From UBA8438 sp963934795 (lineage in GTDB: Bacteria; Acidobacteriota; Vicinamibacteria; Vicinamibacterales; UBA8438): a DNA stretch of 64,000 nucleotides. The translations under genes and the position numbers were made by a program. Position 1 is the stretch's first letter. Every line of letters begins with the position of its first letter. The notes beneath the pieces are model-generated. The model was given only the letters and a program-made list of their open reading frames with translations, searched no databases and was not told where the DNA came from. The stretch spans positions 1 to 64,000 of the forward strand of contig CAWWAF010000002.1 of assembly GCA_963934795.1 (NCBI GenBank), read 5' to 3'. Positions 8,222 to 16,096 of this stretch are shown here, one piece after another.

Positions 8222-9411
8222 CAGAACGACCGGGGCATGCCGAGCACGTGCTGGCCGATGAAGGAGAGAATCAGATTGGTCGAAATAGGCGCCGTCTGAT
8301 AGAGCCTGGTCTCGCGAAATTTACGCTCGACGTCGTATTCCTCTGCGAACCCGAAACCGCCGTAGGTCTGCATCGTCACGTTCGCAGCCTCCCACGACGC
8401 ATCGGCGGCCAGGAGCTTGGACATATTCGCCTCTGCCCCGCACGGTTGTCCCGCGTCGAAGAGCTCCGCGGCGTGGATACGCATCAGATCGGCCGCCTCG
8501 ACGTTGACGTGTGCCCGCGCAATCGGAAACTGAATTCCCTGGTTCTGACCAATGGGACGCCCGAATACCACCCGGTCATTCGCGTATTTGGCCGCCCGGT
8601 CAACGAACCATCGCCCGTCGCCGACACATTCCGCCGCGATGAGGATCCGCTCGGCGTTCAGGCCATCCAGCAGATAGCGAAAGCCCTTGCCTTCCTCGCC
8701 GATCCGGTTTTCGACTGGCACTTCGAGATTGTCAAAGAAGACCTCGGTGGTGGCATGGTTGATCATCGCCCGGATGGGATGCACGGTCATGCCGTTGCCG
8801 ATGGCGTGCTTGAGGTCCACCAGCATCGTCGTGAGCCCCTCGGTCTTTTTCTTGACCTCCTCGATCGGGGTCGTGCGAGCCACCAGCAACATCAGGTCGG
8901 AGTATTCGACGCGTGAGATCCAGACCTTCTGGCCGTTGACCACGTAGCGGTCCCCCTTCCGCACCGCCATCGTCTTCATCTGGGTGGTGTCGGTACCGGT
9001 GGTCGGCTCGGTCACGGCAAAGGCCTGCAGTCGGAGCTCACCCGTCGCGATCTTGGGTAGATAGTGCGACCGTTGCGCCTCAGATCCATGTCGGAGCAGC
9101 GTACCCATGATGTACATCTGGGCGTGGCAGGCGGCCGAGTTCCCGCCGGATCGGTTCACCTCTTCGAGGATGATGGACGCCTCGGCGATACCGAGCCCGG
9201 AACCACCGAATTCCTCCGGGATGAGCGCGGCCAAATAGCCGGCCTCGGTCAAGGTCTTGACGAACTCTTCCGGGTAGGCCTCTTGGGCGTCGAGTTCTCG
9301 CCAGTAGCTATCGGGAAAGCGGGAGCACAGCTCACGCACAGCGGTTCGCAGGTCAGTATGTAGTTCGTTGTTCGACACGGTTGCTCCGTCCGGGGTCACG
9401 CCCCCGGTCAA
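8221..9411 (-). CDS. Acyl-CoA dehydrogenase with catalytic Glu at the IVD/LCAD-type position
   Basis: 396 aa FAD flavoprotein with the three ACAD domains. FAVTEPTTGTDTTQMKT forms the flavin loop and QTYGGFGFAEEYDVER is the C-terminal signature. The classical MCAD base (YEGT) is replaced by YQTA, but E254 lies in GLNAERIL, aligning with Glu254 of isovaleryl-CoA dehydrogenase and its long-chain counterpart. It is therefore probably active. ATG 9411 overlaps the stop of the dam gene (ATGA). An acyl-CoA dehydrogenase also accompanies Pseudomonas itaconate genes. A branched or dicarboxyl-CoA substrate such as methylsuccinyl-CoA is plausible but unproven. Confidence 0.9.
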   Translation of the reverse strand: MTGGVTPDGATVSNNELHTDLRTAVRELCSRFPDSYWRELDAQEAYPEEFVKTLTEAGYLAALIPEEFGGSGLGIAEASIILEEVNRSGGNSAACHAQMYIMGTLLRHGSEAQRSHYLPKIATGELRLQAFAVTEPTTGTDTTQMKTMAVRKGDRYVVNGQKVWISRVEYSDLMLLVARTTPIEEVKKKTEGLTTMLVDLKHAIGNGMTVHPIRAMINHATTEVFFDNLEVPVENRIGEEGKGFRYLLDGLNAERILIAAECVGDGRWFVDRAAKYANDRVVFGRPIGQNQGIQFPIARAHVNVEAADLMRIHAAELFDAGQPCGAEANMSKLLAADASWEAANVTMQTYGGFGFAEEYDVERKFRETRLYQTAPISTNLILSFIGQHVLGMPRSF

Positions 9412-10406
9412 TCTGTAGCAGGTGAAATATTGGAGATCAGATATTCGTCCACCAATCCTCGAGCGGCGCCTCGCGAGTTGATGGCACGGCGAGCGGTGAC
9501 CCGGTGAGCCCGGAGACCGGCGGCTCGGGCGGCCACATTGTCCGCGTACAGCGCGGTGACTTCTGGTGCGGTCGAATTACTGAGCAGCACATGACACCCA
9601 CGACGCGCCAGTTCGACCACGATCTGCTGAAGACGCCGCTGGTCGTCGGACGAGAATCCGCCAGGCGTGTACGCGGTGAATGATGAGGTCGCACTCGTCG
9701 GCGCATAGGGCGGGTCGAAATACAGAAAATCGCCTGGCATCGCCCACTCACAGACCGACTCAAATCGGTTCTCCCGCACTTCGACGCCAGGTCTCGACAG
9801 TGCGGTGGATACGGCACGGAGGTTGTCGGCGTCGCAGATCCGAGGATTGACATACCGTCCGGCTGGCACGTTGAATCCGCCCGATGCATTCAGCCGGAAC
9901 AATCCGTTGAATCCCGTGTGATTCAGATAGATCAACATCGCAGCGAGGGCGGGCGTGTACCGCTCGCTTTTTCGTGCGCCAGGCCCAGCGGGTCCGTCGT
10001 GCTCAGACAGGTGGCGCCGCGCGGGATTGAACCGTTGATCGCGCACGCGGTAGTAACACCCGCTGGGATCGAGTTGGTGCGCCTCGGCCAAACGCCGAAG
10101 GCTCCGGATAACCCGAGGCAACTCGTTGCGCACGGTCAGAAAACTGCCGATCAAATCGGCATTGTTGTCCATCAGCACGACGCGGCGGTCCTCGAGGACA
10201 CCACGGCTGTGCAAGTCGAAGAACAGCGCACCGCTACCGAGAAACGGCTCGCAGTAGGCGCCGAAACGGACCGGCTGGAATCTCGCGAGTTGCGCCAATA
10301 ACTGGCGCTTCCCACCCGCCCACTTCAAGAACGGACGAACCGGGGCCGGTCGGGAATGGTCCGTCAGATTGGACGCGGCGCGGCGATTGGCGGCCAGAGT
10401 GGGCAT
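9408..10406 (-). CDS. dam: Dam-family DNA adenine-N6 methyltransferase
   Basis: 332 aa, longer than E. coli Dam (278 aa) because of an N-terminal extension and a Pro/Gly insert near residues 135-145. SAM motif PFLKWAGGKRQLL near residue 25, FLGSGALFFDL, and catalytic motif DPPY inside FLYFDPPYAPTS. Dam-type D12-class enzymes methylate adenine, usually in GATC. No restriction endonuclease or MutH-like gene is adjacent, so it looks like an orphan regulatory or repair methylase. It is the first gene of the C5-acid run and overlaps the next gene by 4 bases, an odd operon partner. Confidence 0.9.
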   Translation of the reverse strand: MPTLAANRRAASNLTDHSRPAPVRPFLKWAGGKRQLLAQLARFQPVRFGAYCEPFLGSGALFFDLHSRGVLEDRRVVLMDNNADLIGSFLTVRNELPRVIRSLRRLAEAHQLDPSGCYYRVRDQRFNPARRHLSEHDGPAGPGARKSERYTPALAAMLIYLNHTGFNGLFRLNASGGFNVPAGRYVNPRICDADNLRAVSTALSRPGVEVRENRFESVCEWAMPGDFLYFDPPYAPTSATSSFTAYTPGGFSSDDQRRLQQIVVELARRGCHVLLSNSTAPEVTALYADNVAARAAGLRAHRVTARRAINSRGAARGLVDEYLISNISPATD

Positions 10407-10547
10407 AGATCAGGACGCCCTTCAATTTGGGCGGATCTATACAAAATGATAGCACGGGCAAGGGATAGCGCTCTCGGACTCAACCTCGAAACCTGATAGT
10501 CAGGGCGTCGACGGCTGTCCAAGGCGACGTCTCTGTCGCTGGGTCTT

Positions 10548-10553
10548 TATAAT
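10548..10553 (+). promoter_or_regulatory. -10 box TATAAT, six bases from the start codon (leaderless)
   Basis: Consensus TATAAT, then six bases, then GTG 10560. A weak -35 (GCGACG, 10524-10529) lies 18 bases upstream. Transcription would start at or next to the first codon, and no Shine-Dalgarno is present. Confidence 0.6.
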
Positions 10554-10559
10554 GCGGCC

Positions 10560-11717
10560 GTGCCTGTCATTTCTGGATCAGCAGGTCTTGCGCCGCGCCT
10601 CACCGGTCGACGCGTGGGACTCGTCGCCAACCCGTCCTCTATCGATGCCCGTTTTGTCCATATCGGCGACCTGATCGCCGCGCTGCCCGGGGTTACCCTC
10701 GCCGCATTGTTCGGACCGCAGCACGGGTTCCGATCTGACGTGCAGGACAACATGGTTGAGACGGATCATGCCCGCCACCCGACACTCGGGGTGCCGATCT
10801 ACTCCCTGTATGGAGATTCGCGGGAACCGGACGCCGACATGTTGGCGGGGCTTGACCTCCTCGTGGTCGACCTGCCAGATGTCGGCACTCGGGTGTACAC
10901 CTACATCCACACGATGACCAACTGCTTGCGAGCCTGTGCACGCCACGGAATACCGGTGCTCGTGTGTGACCGACCGAATCCGGTCGGCGGACACGCGGTT
11001 GAGGGCGGCATGTTGGAGCCGGGATTCGAATCATTCGTCGGTCTCTTCCCCATCCCACTCCGTCACGGCCTGACGATCGGTGAGATGGCGCGGTTCTGCA
11101 ACGAGAGCTTCGACCTCGGCGCGTCACTCGACGTGCTCCCGGTCACGGGGTGGCACCGCAGGATGTATCACGATGACACCGGATTGCCGTGGGTGATGCC
11201 GTCGCCCAACCTGCCGACATTGGACAGCGCCATCGTGTACCCTGGACAGGTGCTCCTCGAGGGCACAAATCTGTCTGAGGGGCGCGGCACCACCCGCCCG
11301 TTCGAGCTCGCCGGCGCCCCCTGGCTCGACGCGCACGCGGTGGCGACCGCCATGAACGACCACCAGCTCCCTGGCGTCCACGCCCGACCGGCCGAATTTC
11401 AACCGACGTTCCAGAAACACGCCGGAACCCCCTGCGGTGGGTGCCAGTTGCATGTCACGGACCGAAACCTGTTTCAACCAGTGCTCACCACGGTGGCACT
11501 GATCCAGACGTGTCGACGGCTAGGCCCGGACCAGTTTCGTTGGCGCGAACCGCCCTATGAGTACGAGACGGTCAAGCCGCCGATCGACATTCTGTCCGGT
11601 TCTGATCGGCTGCGGCGACAACTGGACGACGACATCCCGTTCACGGTGATTGCGGAGTCGTGGGAATCAGCGATTGACGCGTTTCGTTCCCGGCGGCAAG
11701 AGTTTCTCCTCTATTGA
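10560..11717 (+). CDS. DUF1343 / NamZ-like exo-beta-N-acetylmuramidase (GH171)
   Basis: 385 aa from GTG 10560. Family landmarks: GRRVGLVANPSS at the N-terminus, LFGPQHGFR, DLPDVGTRVYTYIHTM, DRPNPVGG, PSPNLPTLDSA, VYPGQVLLEGTNLSEGRGTTRPFE, and late PPYEYE. Characterised family members remove terminal N-acetylmuramic acid from peptidoglycan fragments. No signal peptide is visible at this start and no upstream in-frame start offers one, so a cytoplasmic recycling role is suggested; the studied Bacteroidetes enzyme is secreted. It is followed immediately by the SRPBCC gene. Confidence 0.88.
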   Translation: MPVISGSAGLAPRLTGRRVGLVANPSSIDARFVHIGDLIAALPGVTLAALFGPQHGFRSDVQDNMVETDHARHPTLGVPIYSLYGDSREPDADMLAGLDLLVVDLPDVGTRVYTYIHTMTNCLRACARHGIPVLVCDRPNPVGGHAVEGGMLEPGFESFVGLFPIPLRHGLTIGEMARFCNESFDLGASLDVLPVTGWHRRMYHDDTGLPWVMPSPNLPTLDSAIVYPGQVLLEGTNLSEGRGTTRPFELAGAPWLDAHAVATAMNDHQLPGVHARPAEFQPTFQKHAGTPCGGCQLHVTDRNLFQPVLTTVALIQTCRRLGPDQFRWREPPYEYETVKPPIDILSGSDRLRRQLDDDIPFTVIAESWESAIDAFRSRRQEFLLY

Positions 11718-11728
11718 GACGATCAATC

Positions 11729-12220
11729 ATGGCTGTTCAGCCGCTGACATTCGAGCATTCTGTCCTGATCACAGCCGCGCCGGACGCGGTGCTGTCGGCC
11801 TTCTTCGACCCGGCGTCGCTAGCCGTCTGGTGGGATGCCGTTCGCTCGGTCACGGTCCCGCGTCCGCTTGGCATCTATGCCGTCGAGTGGCAGAACACGC
11901 CGTTCGGCGACGAGATGCTCGGCACGCTGGGTGGCGTGTTCTACGGCACGGTCATGGAATACCGACCCCGGCGCGAATTCTTCCTCGCGGATGCGTACTG
12001 GCTGCCGCCGGAGTCTGGTCCGTTCGGTCCGATGGCGCTCGAAGTGAGCTGTCGGAGTGAGGGGCCGGCGACCCGGGTGCGTGTGCGACAGAGCGGGTCG
12101 GAGGAGGGTGTTCGATGGCAGCGCTACTACTCGCTCATCGCCGCCGGATGGGAATCGTCGCTCGACGCCCTGAAACACCACCTCGAGCATCGTGGCCCCG
12201 GCGCCCCCGCCACAGGCTAG
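11729..12220 (+). CDS. SRPBCC/AHSA1-like domain protein
   Basis: 163 aa from ATG 11729; an in-frame TTG at 11714 overlaps the upstream stop. The N-terminal pattern FEHSVLITAAPDAVLSAFFDPASLAVWW is typical of START-like (AHSA1) domains, and the C-terminal helix GWESSLDALKHHLE is the usual closing helix. These domains form a hydrophobic cavity for small ligands; the function here is unknown. It follows the NamZ-like gene by 11 bases, so the two are probably co-transcribed. Confidence 0.8.
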   Translation: MAVQPLTFEHSVLITAAPDAVLSAFFDPASLAVWWDAVRSVTVPRPLGIYAVEWQNTPFGDEMLGTLGGVFYGTVMEYRPRREFFLADAYWLPPESGPFGPMALEVSCRSEGPATRVRVRQSGSEEGVRWQRYYSLIAAGWESSLDALKHHLEHRGPGAPATG

Positions 12221-12266
12221 CCGTCCGGGTGATTTAGAGGCTGGGCGCCCGTCCACGGCACCCTCG

Positions 12267-12272
12267 TATAAT
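12267..12272 (+). promoter_or_regulatory. -10 box TATAAT, six bases from the start codon (leaderless)
   Basis: Consensus TATAAT followed by six bases and ATG 12279; the box and the next four bases (TATAATGCGG) are identical to the site at 10548. No clear -35 and no Shine-Dalgarno are seen. Confidence 0.55.
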
Positions 12273-12278
12273 GCGGTG

Positions 12279-12929
12279 ATGCAGATCGTAGACCCAGACA
12301 TCGAGGGCTACCTCGCGGCGCTCGATCCGGGCGGTCCACCCTTTGCACGGGTGGCCGCCGAGGGGGAGGCGCTACGACTCCCCATCATCAATCCCGCGGT
12401 CGGTCGGTTCCTTGAGATGCTCGTGATCGCGACCGGGACTCGCCGCGCGCTAGAAATAGGCACCGCCAATGGGTACTCGGCACTATGGCTTGCTCGATCG
12501 CTGCCGCCGGACGGCGAGATCTTTACGATGGAGCTCGACCCGGAACGGGCGGAACTCGCGCGGGGGCACTTCCAGGAGGCCGGGCTTGCCGAGCGCGTCA
12601 GCGTGATCGTGGGCGACGCTGCTCGGATGACGCACAAGGTGGCGGGCCCCTTCGATTTGATCTTCAACGACGGCGACAAACTGCAATATGAACCGCTCCT
12701 CGACCGGTTGGTGTCCCTGCTTCGTCCGGGCGGCGTCCTCGTCACCGACAACGTCCTGTGGGACGGCGAGGTGGTGCCTGGCCTGGTGACGCCGCCGCGG
12801 CGGGAGCCAGCCGATACGGCTGCGATCGCTGCCTACAATCGCCGCCTGGCGGGCGATGATCGGCTCGCGACGAGCTTCCTACCGCTGCGCGACGGCCTGG
12901 CCGTGTCGGTACGGCGGAAGACCTCATGA
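12279..12929 (+). CDS. SAM-dependent O-methyltransferase (caffeoyl-CoA OMT family)
   Basis: 216 aa from ATG 12279, the usual length. The SAM-binding motif ALEIGTANGYSALWLA, the acidic FTMELDPERAE at the second strand, the FDLIFNDGD segment (metal/SAM side) and LRPGGVLVTDNVLWDG are the hallmarks of cation-dependent O-methyltransferases. Substrate unknown; bacterial members act on catechol-like or other small molecules. Its stop overlaps the ATG of the next small gene (ATGA), implying coupled expression with the small protein and amidase that follow. Confidence 0.9.
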   Translation: MQIVDPDIEGYLAALDPGGPPFARVAAEGEALRLPIINPAVGRFLEMLVIATGTRRALEIGTANGYSALWLARSLPPDGEIFTMELDPERAELARGHFQEAGLAERVSVIVGDAARMTHKVAGPFDLIFNDGDKLQYEPLLDRLVSLLRPGGVLVTDNVLWDGEVVPGLVTPPRREPADTAAIAAYNRRLAGDDRLATSFLPLRDGLAVSVRRKTS

Positions 12930-13111
12930 CCGGTGACGCCTGGCTCGCTGCGGCCAAGGCAGACGCGGCACGGCGACAGCTCCACGGTCTTGCGCCACTT
13001 CTGGAGGCGCTGGCCGCCGCCACTCGCACACTCCGTGCGGCTGAGTGGAATCAACACGCCGCGATCCAACCACAGGAGCCACATCAGACGAATGACGCCC
13101 CTGACGCCTGA
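12926..13111 (+). CDS. Small protein between methyltransferase and amidase, possible GatC/AtzG-like partner
   Basis: 61 aa. The ATG overlaps the upstream stop (ATGA) and the 3' end overlaps the amidase start by 20 bases, so translation is probably chained through all three genes. The first 45 residues are Ala/Leu/Arg-rich and predicted helical (RRQLHGLAPLLEALAAATR), ending in a less ordered Gln/Pro tail. I do not recognise the family. Several amidase-signature enzymes work with a small helical subunit encoded next door (GatC for GatA, AtzG for AtzE), so a partner role is a reasonable inference, not an observation. Confidence 0.5.
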   Translation: MTGDAWLAAAKADAARRQLHGLAPLLEALAAATRTLRAAEWNQHAAIQPQEPHQTNDAPDA

Positions 13112-14438
13112 TTCGCCGGTGCATCGCCTTGCCGCCGCGATCGAGACCACGGAGCTCTCGGTTCGCGCGCTTGTCGAGACCGCACTTGATCGCATCGCGA
13201 GCCGGGACGCCACCTTGAATGCGTTCACACTTGTACTGCACGAGAGCGCCCGCCAGGCGGCGGACGGCGCCGATGTTGACATCAAAGCGGGGCGATACCG
13301 CGGCCCCCTGCACGGCATCCCAATTTCAATCAAGGACCTCATTGACGTGGCCGGGGTACCGACGACGGCCGCGTCGCATGTCACAGGCCGCTCGCCGGCC
13401 CGTGCCGACGCGCCGGTTGTGGCTCGTTTGCGGGATGCTGGCGCCATCCTGATCGGGAAGTGCAACCTCCACGAGTTCGCGTTCGGCACCACCGGCGAGG
13501 ACTCCGCGTTCGGTCCGACCCGGCACCCGCTGGACGTCACGCGGTCGCCAGGTGGCTCGAGCAGCGGCTCAACCGTATCGGTAGCAGACGGGATGGTGTC
13601 CGCGAGCGTCGGGACAGACACGGGCGGCTCCATTCGAATTCCGGCCGCCGCGTGCGGACTGGTCGGTCTGAAACCGACCTTTGGCGAGCTGCCGTGCGAC
13701 GGCATCGTGCCACTCGCACCCAGTCTCGACCACGTCGGTCCATTGACACGGTGTGTGGCCGATGCGCAGCTGATGTTCGCGGCCATGCGTGGCAGGACGT
13801 CCGTACCCGAGGCGAAGGGGATGACGCGGCGACTCGGCTGCCCGCGTCCCTACTTTCTGGACACCCTCGACACCGAGGTTCGGGTTGTGTTCGAACAGGC
13901 ACTGGAGCGGCTGCGCGCGGCGGCCTGGACCGTGGGCGCGTCACCCATACGTCACGCGCGTCACGCGGCGACGGTCTGCCTGCACCTCGTGCTGTCGGAA
14001 GCGGCGGCCGTGCACGCGGCGTCGCTTGACCGGCAGGGCGACTCCTACAGCGCGGGCGTGCGGTTGCGCCTGGAACTCGGTCGATACGTCTTGGCCGAGG
14101 ACTACGCACGGGCTCAGCGGGGCCGAACGGTCCTCACGGCCGCCGTTGACGACGCGCTGGCAGACCAGGACGCCCTGGTGTTGCCATCTCTCGCGATTCC
14201 CGCGTCGCCACTCGGGGCCGACACGGTCGACATCGATGGCCGGCCCGTCTCGCTCCGGAATGTGATGCTGCGATTGACCCAACTGTTCAACGCGACCGGG
14301 CACCCGGCCGTGTCCATCCCCTGCGGACACACCGCCACCGGCCTACCCATTGGGCTCCAGCTGGTTGGCCGCCGCGGCCAGACGGACCAACTCCTCACCG
14401 TCGCGGCAGCGTGCGAAACCGCGCTGACTGGCGCCTAG
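13092..14438 (+). CDS. Amidase-signature family hydrolase (GatA-like)
   Basis: 448 aa from ATG 13092. The Ser-cisSer-Lys triad is visible: K81 in PISIKDLID, S156 in SPGGSSSGS, and nucleophile S180 in GTDTGGSIRIPAA. The remaining landmarks GLVGLKPT and the late PAVSIPCG...GLPIGLQLVG fit the family. GatA-like amidases hydrolyse amides or deliver ammonia for tRNA amidation. No gatB is nearby, so a free-standing amidase is favoured. It is translationally linked to the 61-aa protein upstream and converges on the rhodanese gene. Confidence 0.9.
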   Translation: MTPLTPDSPVHRLAAAIETTELSVRALVETALDRIASRDATLNAFTLVLHESARQAADGADVDIKAGRYRGPLHGIPISIKDLIDVAGVPTTAASHVTGRSPARADAPVVARLRDAGAILIGKCNLHEFAFGTTGEDSAFGPTRHPLDVTRSPGGSSSGSTVSVADGMVSASVGTDTGGSIRIPAAACGLVGLKPTFGELPCDGIVPLAPSLDHVGPLTRCVADAQLMFAAMRGRTSVPEAKGMTRRLGCPRPYFLDTLDTEVRVVFEQALERLRAAAWTVGASPIRHARHAATVCLHLVLSEAAAVHAASLDRQGDSYSAGVRLRLELGRYVLAEDYARAQRGRTVLTAAVDDALADQDALVLPSLAIPASPLGADTVDIDGRPVSLRNVMLRLTQLFNATGHPAVSIPCGHTATGLPIGLQLVGRRGQTDQLLTVAAACETALTGA

Positions 14439-14458
14439 CACCTCCGCGGCGTTAGGCG
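14429..14458. terminator. Inverted repeat between convergent amidase and rhodanese genes
   Basis: GGCGCCTA and TAGGCGCC flank a central segment across the 13-base gap of two convergent genes and use bases of both stop regions. It could end transcription from either side, but it lacks T-runs. Low confidence. Confidence 0.3.
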
Positions 14459-14898
14459 CCTGCCACCTTCTGCTGCAACCCCTCGTAGCTCCCATCCTCC
14501 GAGGCACCGACCGCCACCGGCAACCCTGCCTCGGACCAGCCTTCGTCGATGACCTGGCCTGTGGCGGGATCGGTACGGCCACCGAAGCCTCCCTTGACGT
14601 TGACCGGCGCGTACCCGGCATCCGCGAGAATCAGTGCTGCTTTGCCCGAACGGCCGCCGACCTGGCACCCGATCAATAGTTTGGCGTCACTGGGGAAATT
14701 GGCCTGCATGACCGCCAAGAAATCCGGGTTGGGCCGCATCTGCCCCGTCTGCGGGTCGAAATGAAGCAACGGTACGTTGTGGGCACCCTCGGGATGTCCC
14801 CGCTCATACTCCGGCACCGATCGCACGTCGACGTAGGTGTGATCGTCGTCCGTCTGAAGCCGACGCGCTTCCCGGACCCCAATATGTGTGACGCTCAT
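14452..14898 (-). CDS. Rhodanese-like sulfurtransferase
   Basis: 148 aa from ATG 14898 with AAGGAG seven bases upstream. Single rhodanese domain: VDVRSVPEYERGHPEGAHNVP, then active-site C78 in the loop CQVGGRS, six residues long as in thiosulfate sulfurtransferases. The C-terminal portion contains YAPVNVKGGFGG and a polar tail. No signal peptide, so it is cytoplasmic. The role is sulfane-sulfur transfer; the acceptor is unknown. It is divergent from the alpha/beta hydrolase. Confidence 0.88.
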   Translation of the reverse strand: MSVTHIGVREARRLQTDDDHTYVDVRSVPEYERGHPEGAHNVPLLHFDPQTGQMRPNPDFLAVMQANFPSDAKLLIGCQVGGRSGKAALILADAGYAPVNVKGGFGGRTDPATGQVIDEGWSEAGLPVAVGASEDGSYEGLQQKVAGA

Positions 14899-14915
14899 GA
14901 GAACTCCTTCTTCGT

Positions 14916-14922
14916 CATACTA
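14916..14922. promoter_or_regulatory. Symmetrical -10 region between divergent rhodanese and hydrolase genes
   Basis: CATACTA reads as -10 CATACT forward and TAGTAT in reverse. The reverse box would give a short leader containing the rhodanese ribosome site; the forward box gives a ~100-base leader to 15028. Confidence 0.4.
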
Positions 14923-15027
14923 CACTGGTGACTCGCGACCGGAGCCTGCTGTCGGGCCCGGATCTCCCATCGAGCGCTGGCCAACGACTGCACCGCCTCA
15001 TCGGCTCGGTCCACCTCTCGTTCTTTC

Positions 15028-16059
15028 ATGATCAGCACCCTCTTCTACGCGTGGGAACGCCACCTGGTGGCGGTCGATACCAATCGGATTGTGCGCCCCT
15101 TCGAGTGGGGACTGGACTGGATCGACACCCAATCTGGCCCTGGCCCGAACCCCGACCCTGAAGACCACAAGACCGCCGGGAGGCGCGTGGCACAGTTTGC
15201 CGACCGCGCGGTGTCGGACCCTGAGTGGTTCACAGCAGCCCCTTGCCAGGACTACACCGTCGAGGGCGACACGGTACGATTCCCGAGCGCCGTCGAGACG
15301 CCGCATCACGAAAACAATACGGTTCGACTGCGCTACTTCCCGGCCGACCAGGGAGCCGGCGAACGCCGAGCCACCTTGGTGCTACCGCAGTGGAACTCGG
15401 ACCCTGGCGCACACGTGGGCCTGTGCCAGTTACTTGCGCGCGTCGGCATCAGCGCGCTGCGCCTGAGTCTCCCGTACCACGACGAACGGATGCCGCCCGA
15501 ACTGGAGCGGGCGGACTACATCGTGAGTCCAAACATCGGCCGAACCCTACACGCCAACCGACAAGCGGTGCTCGATGCGCGCCGAGCCATCGCCTGGTTG
15601 GCCGCACAAGGCTACGAGCGCATCGGGATTTTGGGGACAAGCCTGGGTTCGTGCCTGGCAATGCTCACCGCAGCGCATGAGCCACTCGTCAACGCCGCGG
15701 CGCTCAATCACATTTCGCCCTATTTCGCCGACGTGGTCTGGGAGGGCATCTCGACCAGCCATGTTCGGGCCGGACTTGAGGGCTCGATCGAACTCGACCT
15801 GCTGCGGCGATGCTGGATGCCCATCAGTCCGCAACCCTACATCGACCGCATGCGGGGCACGCCGAGTCTCCTCATCTATGCCCGCTACGACCTCTCCTTT
15901 CCGGTCAGGCTCTCCCGCCAACTGGTGGCCGACTTCACGGCGCGCGAGATTCCACACGAGGTCGCGGTCATGCCGTGCGGGCACTACACCATCGGAAAAA
16001 CGCCATTCAAGTGGCTCGACGGCTATAAACTGGTCCAGTTTCTCCGTCGTCATCTCTAG
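15028..16059 (+). CDS. Alpha/beta-hydrolase fold protein
   Basis: 343 aa. The nucleophile elbow GTSLGS places S205; the probable acid is Asp in ARYDLSF and the base His in MPCGHYTIG near the C-terminus. There is an N-terminal ~70-residue region before the fold and no signal peptide. Such proteins include esterases and acyl hydrolases; I cannot name a substrate. Its stop lies 38 bases before the NHL-repeat gene, which carries its own ribosome site, so the two may be co-transcribed. Confidence 0.8.
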   Translation: MISTLFYAWERHLVAVDTNRIVRPFEWGLDWIDTQSGPGPNPDPEDHKTAGRRVAQFADRAVSDPEWFTAAPCQDYTVEGDTVRFPSAVETPHHENNTVRLRYFPADQGAGERRATLVLPQWNSDPGAHVGLCQLLARVGISALRLSLPYHDERMPPELERADYIVSPNIGRTLHANRQAVLDARRAIAWLAAQGYERIGILGTSLGSCLAMLTAAHEPLVNAAALNHISPYFADVVWEGISTSHVRAGLEGSIELDLLRRCWMPISPQPYIDRMRGTPSLLIYARYDLSFPVRLSRQLVADFTAREIPHEVAVMPCGHYTIGKTPFKWLDGYKLVQFLRRHL

Positions 16060-16096
16060 CGTTGTGCGGTCCTGTTTTTGGACCAGGAGGCCATCT

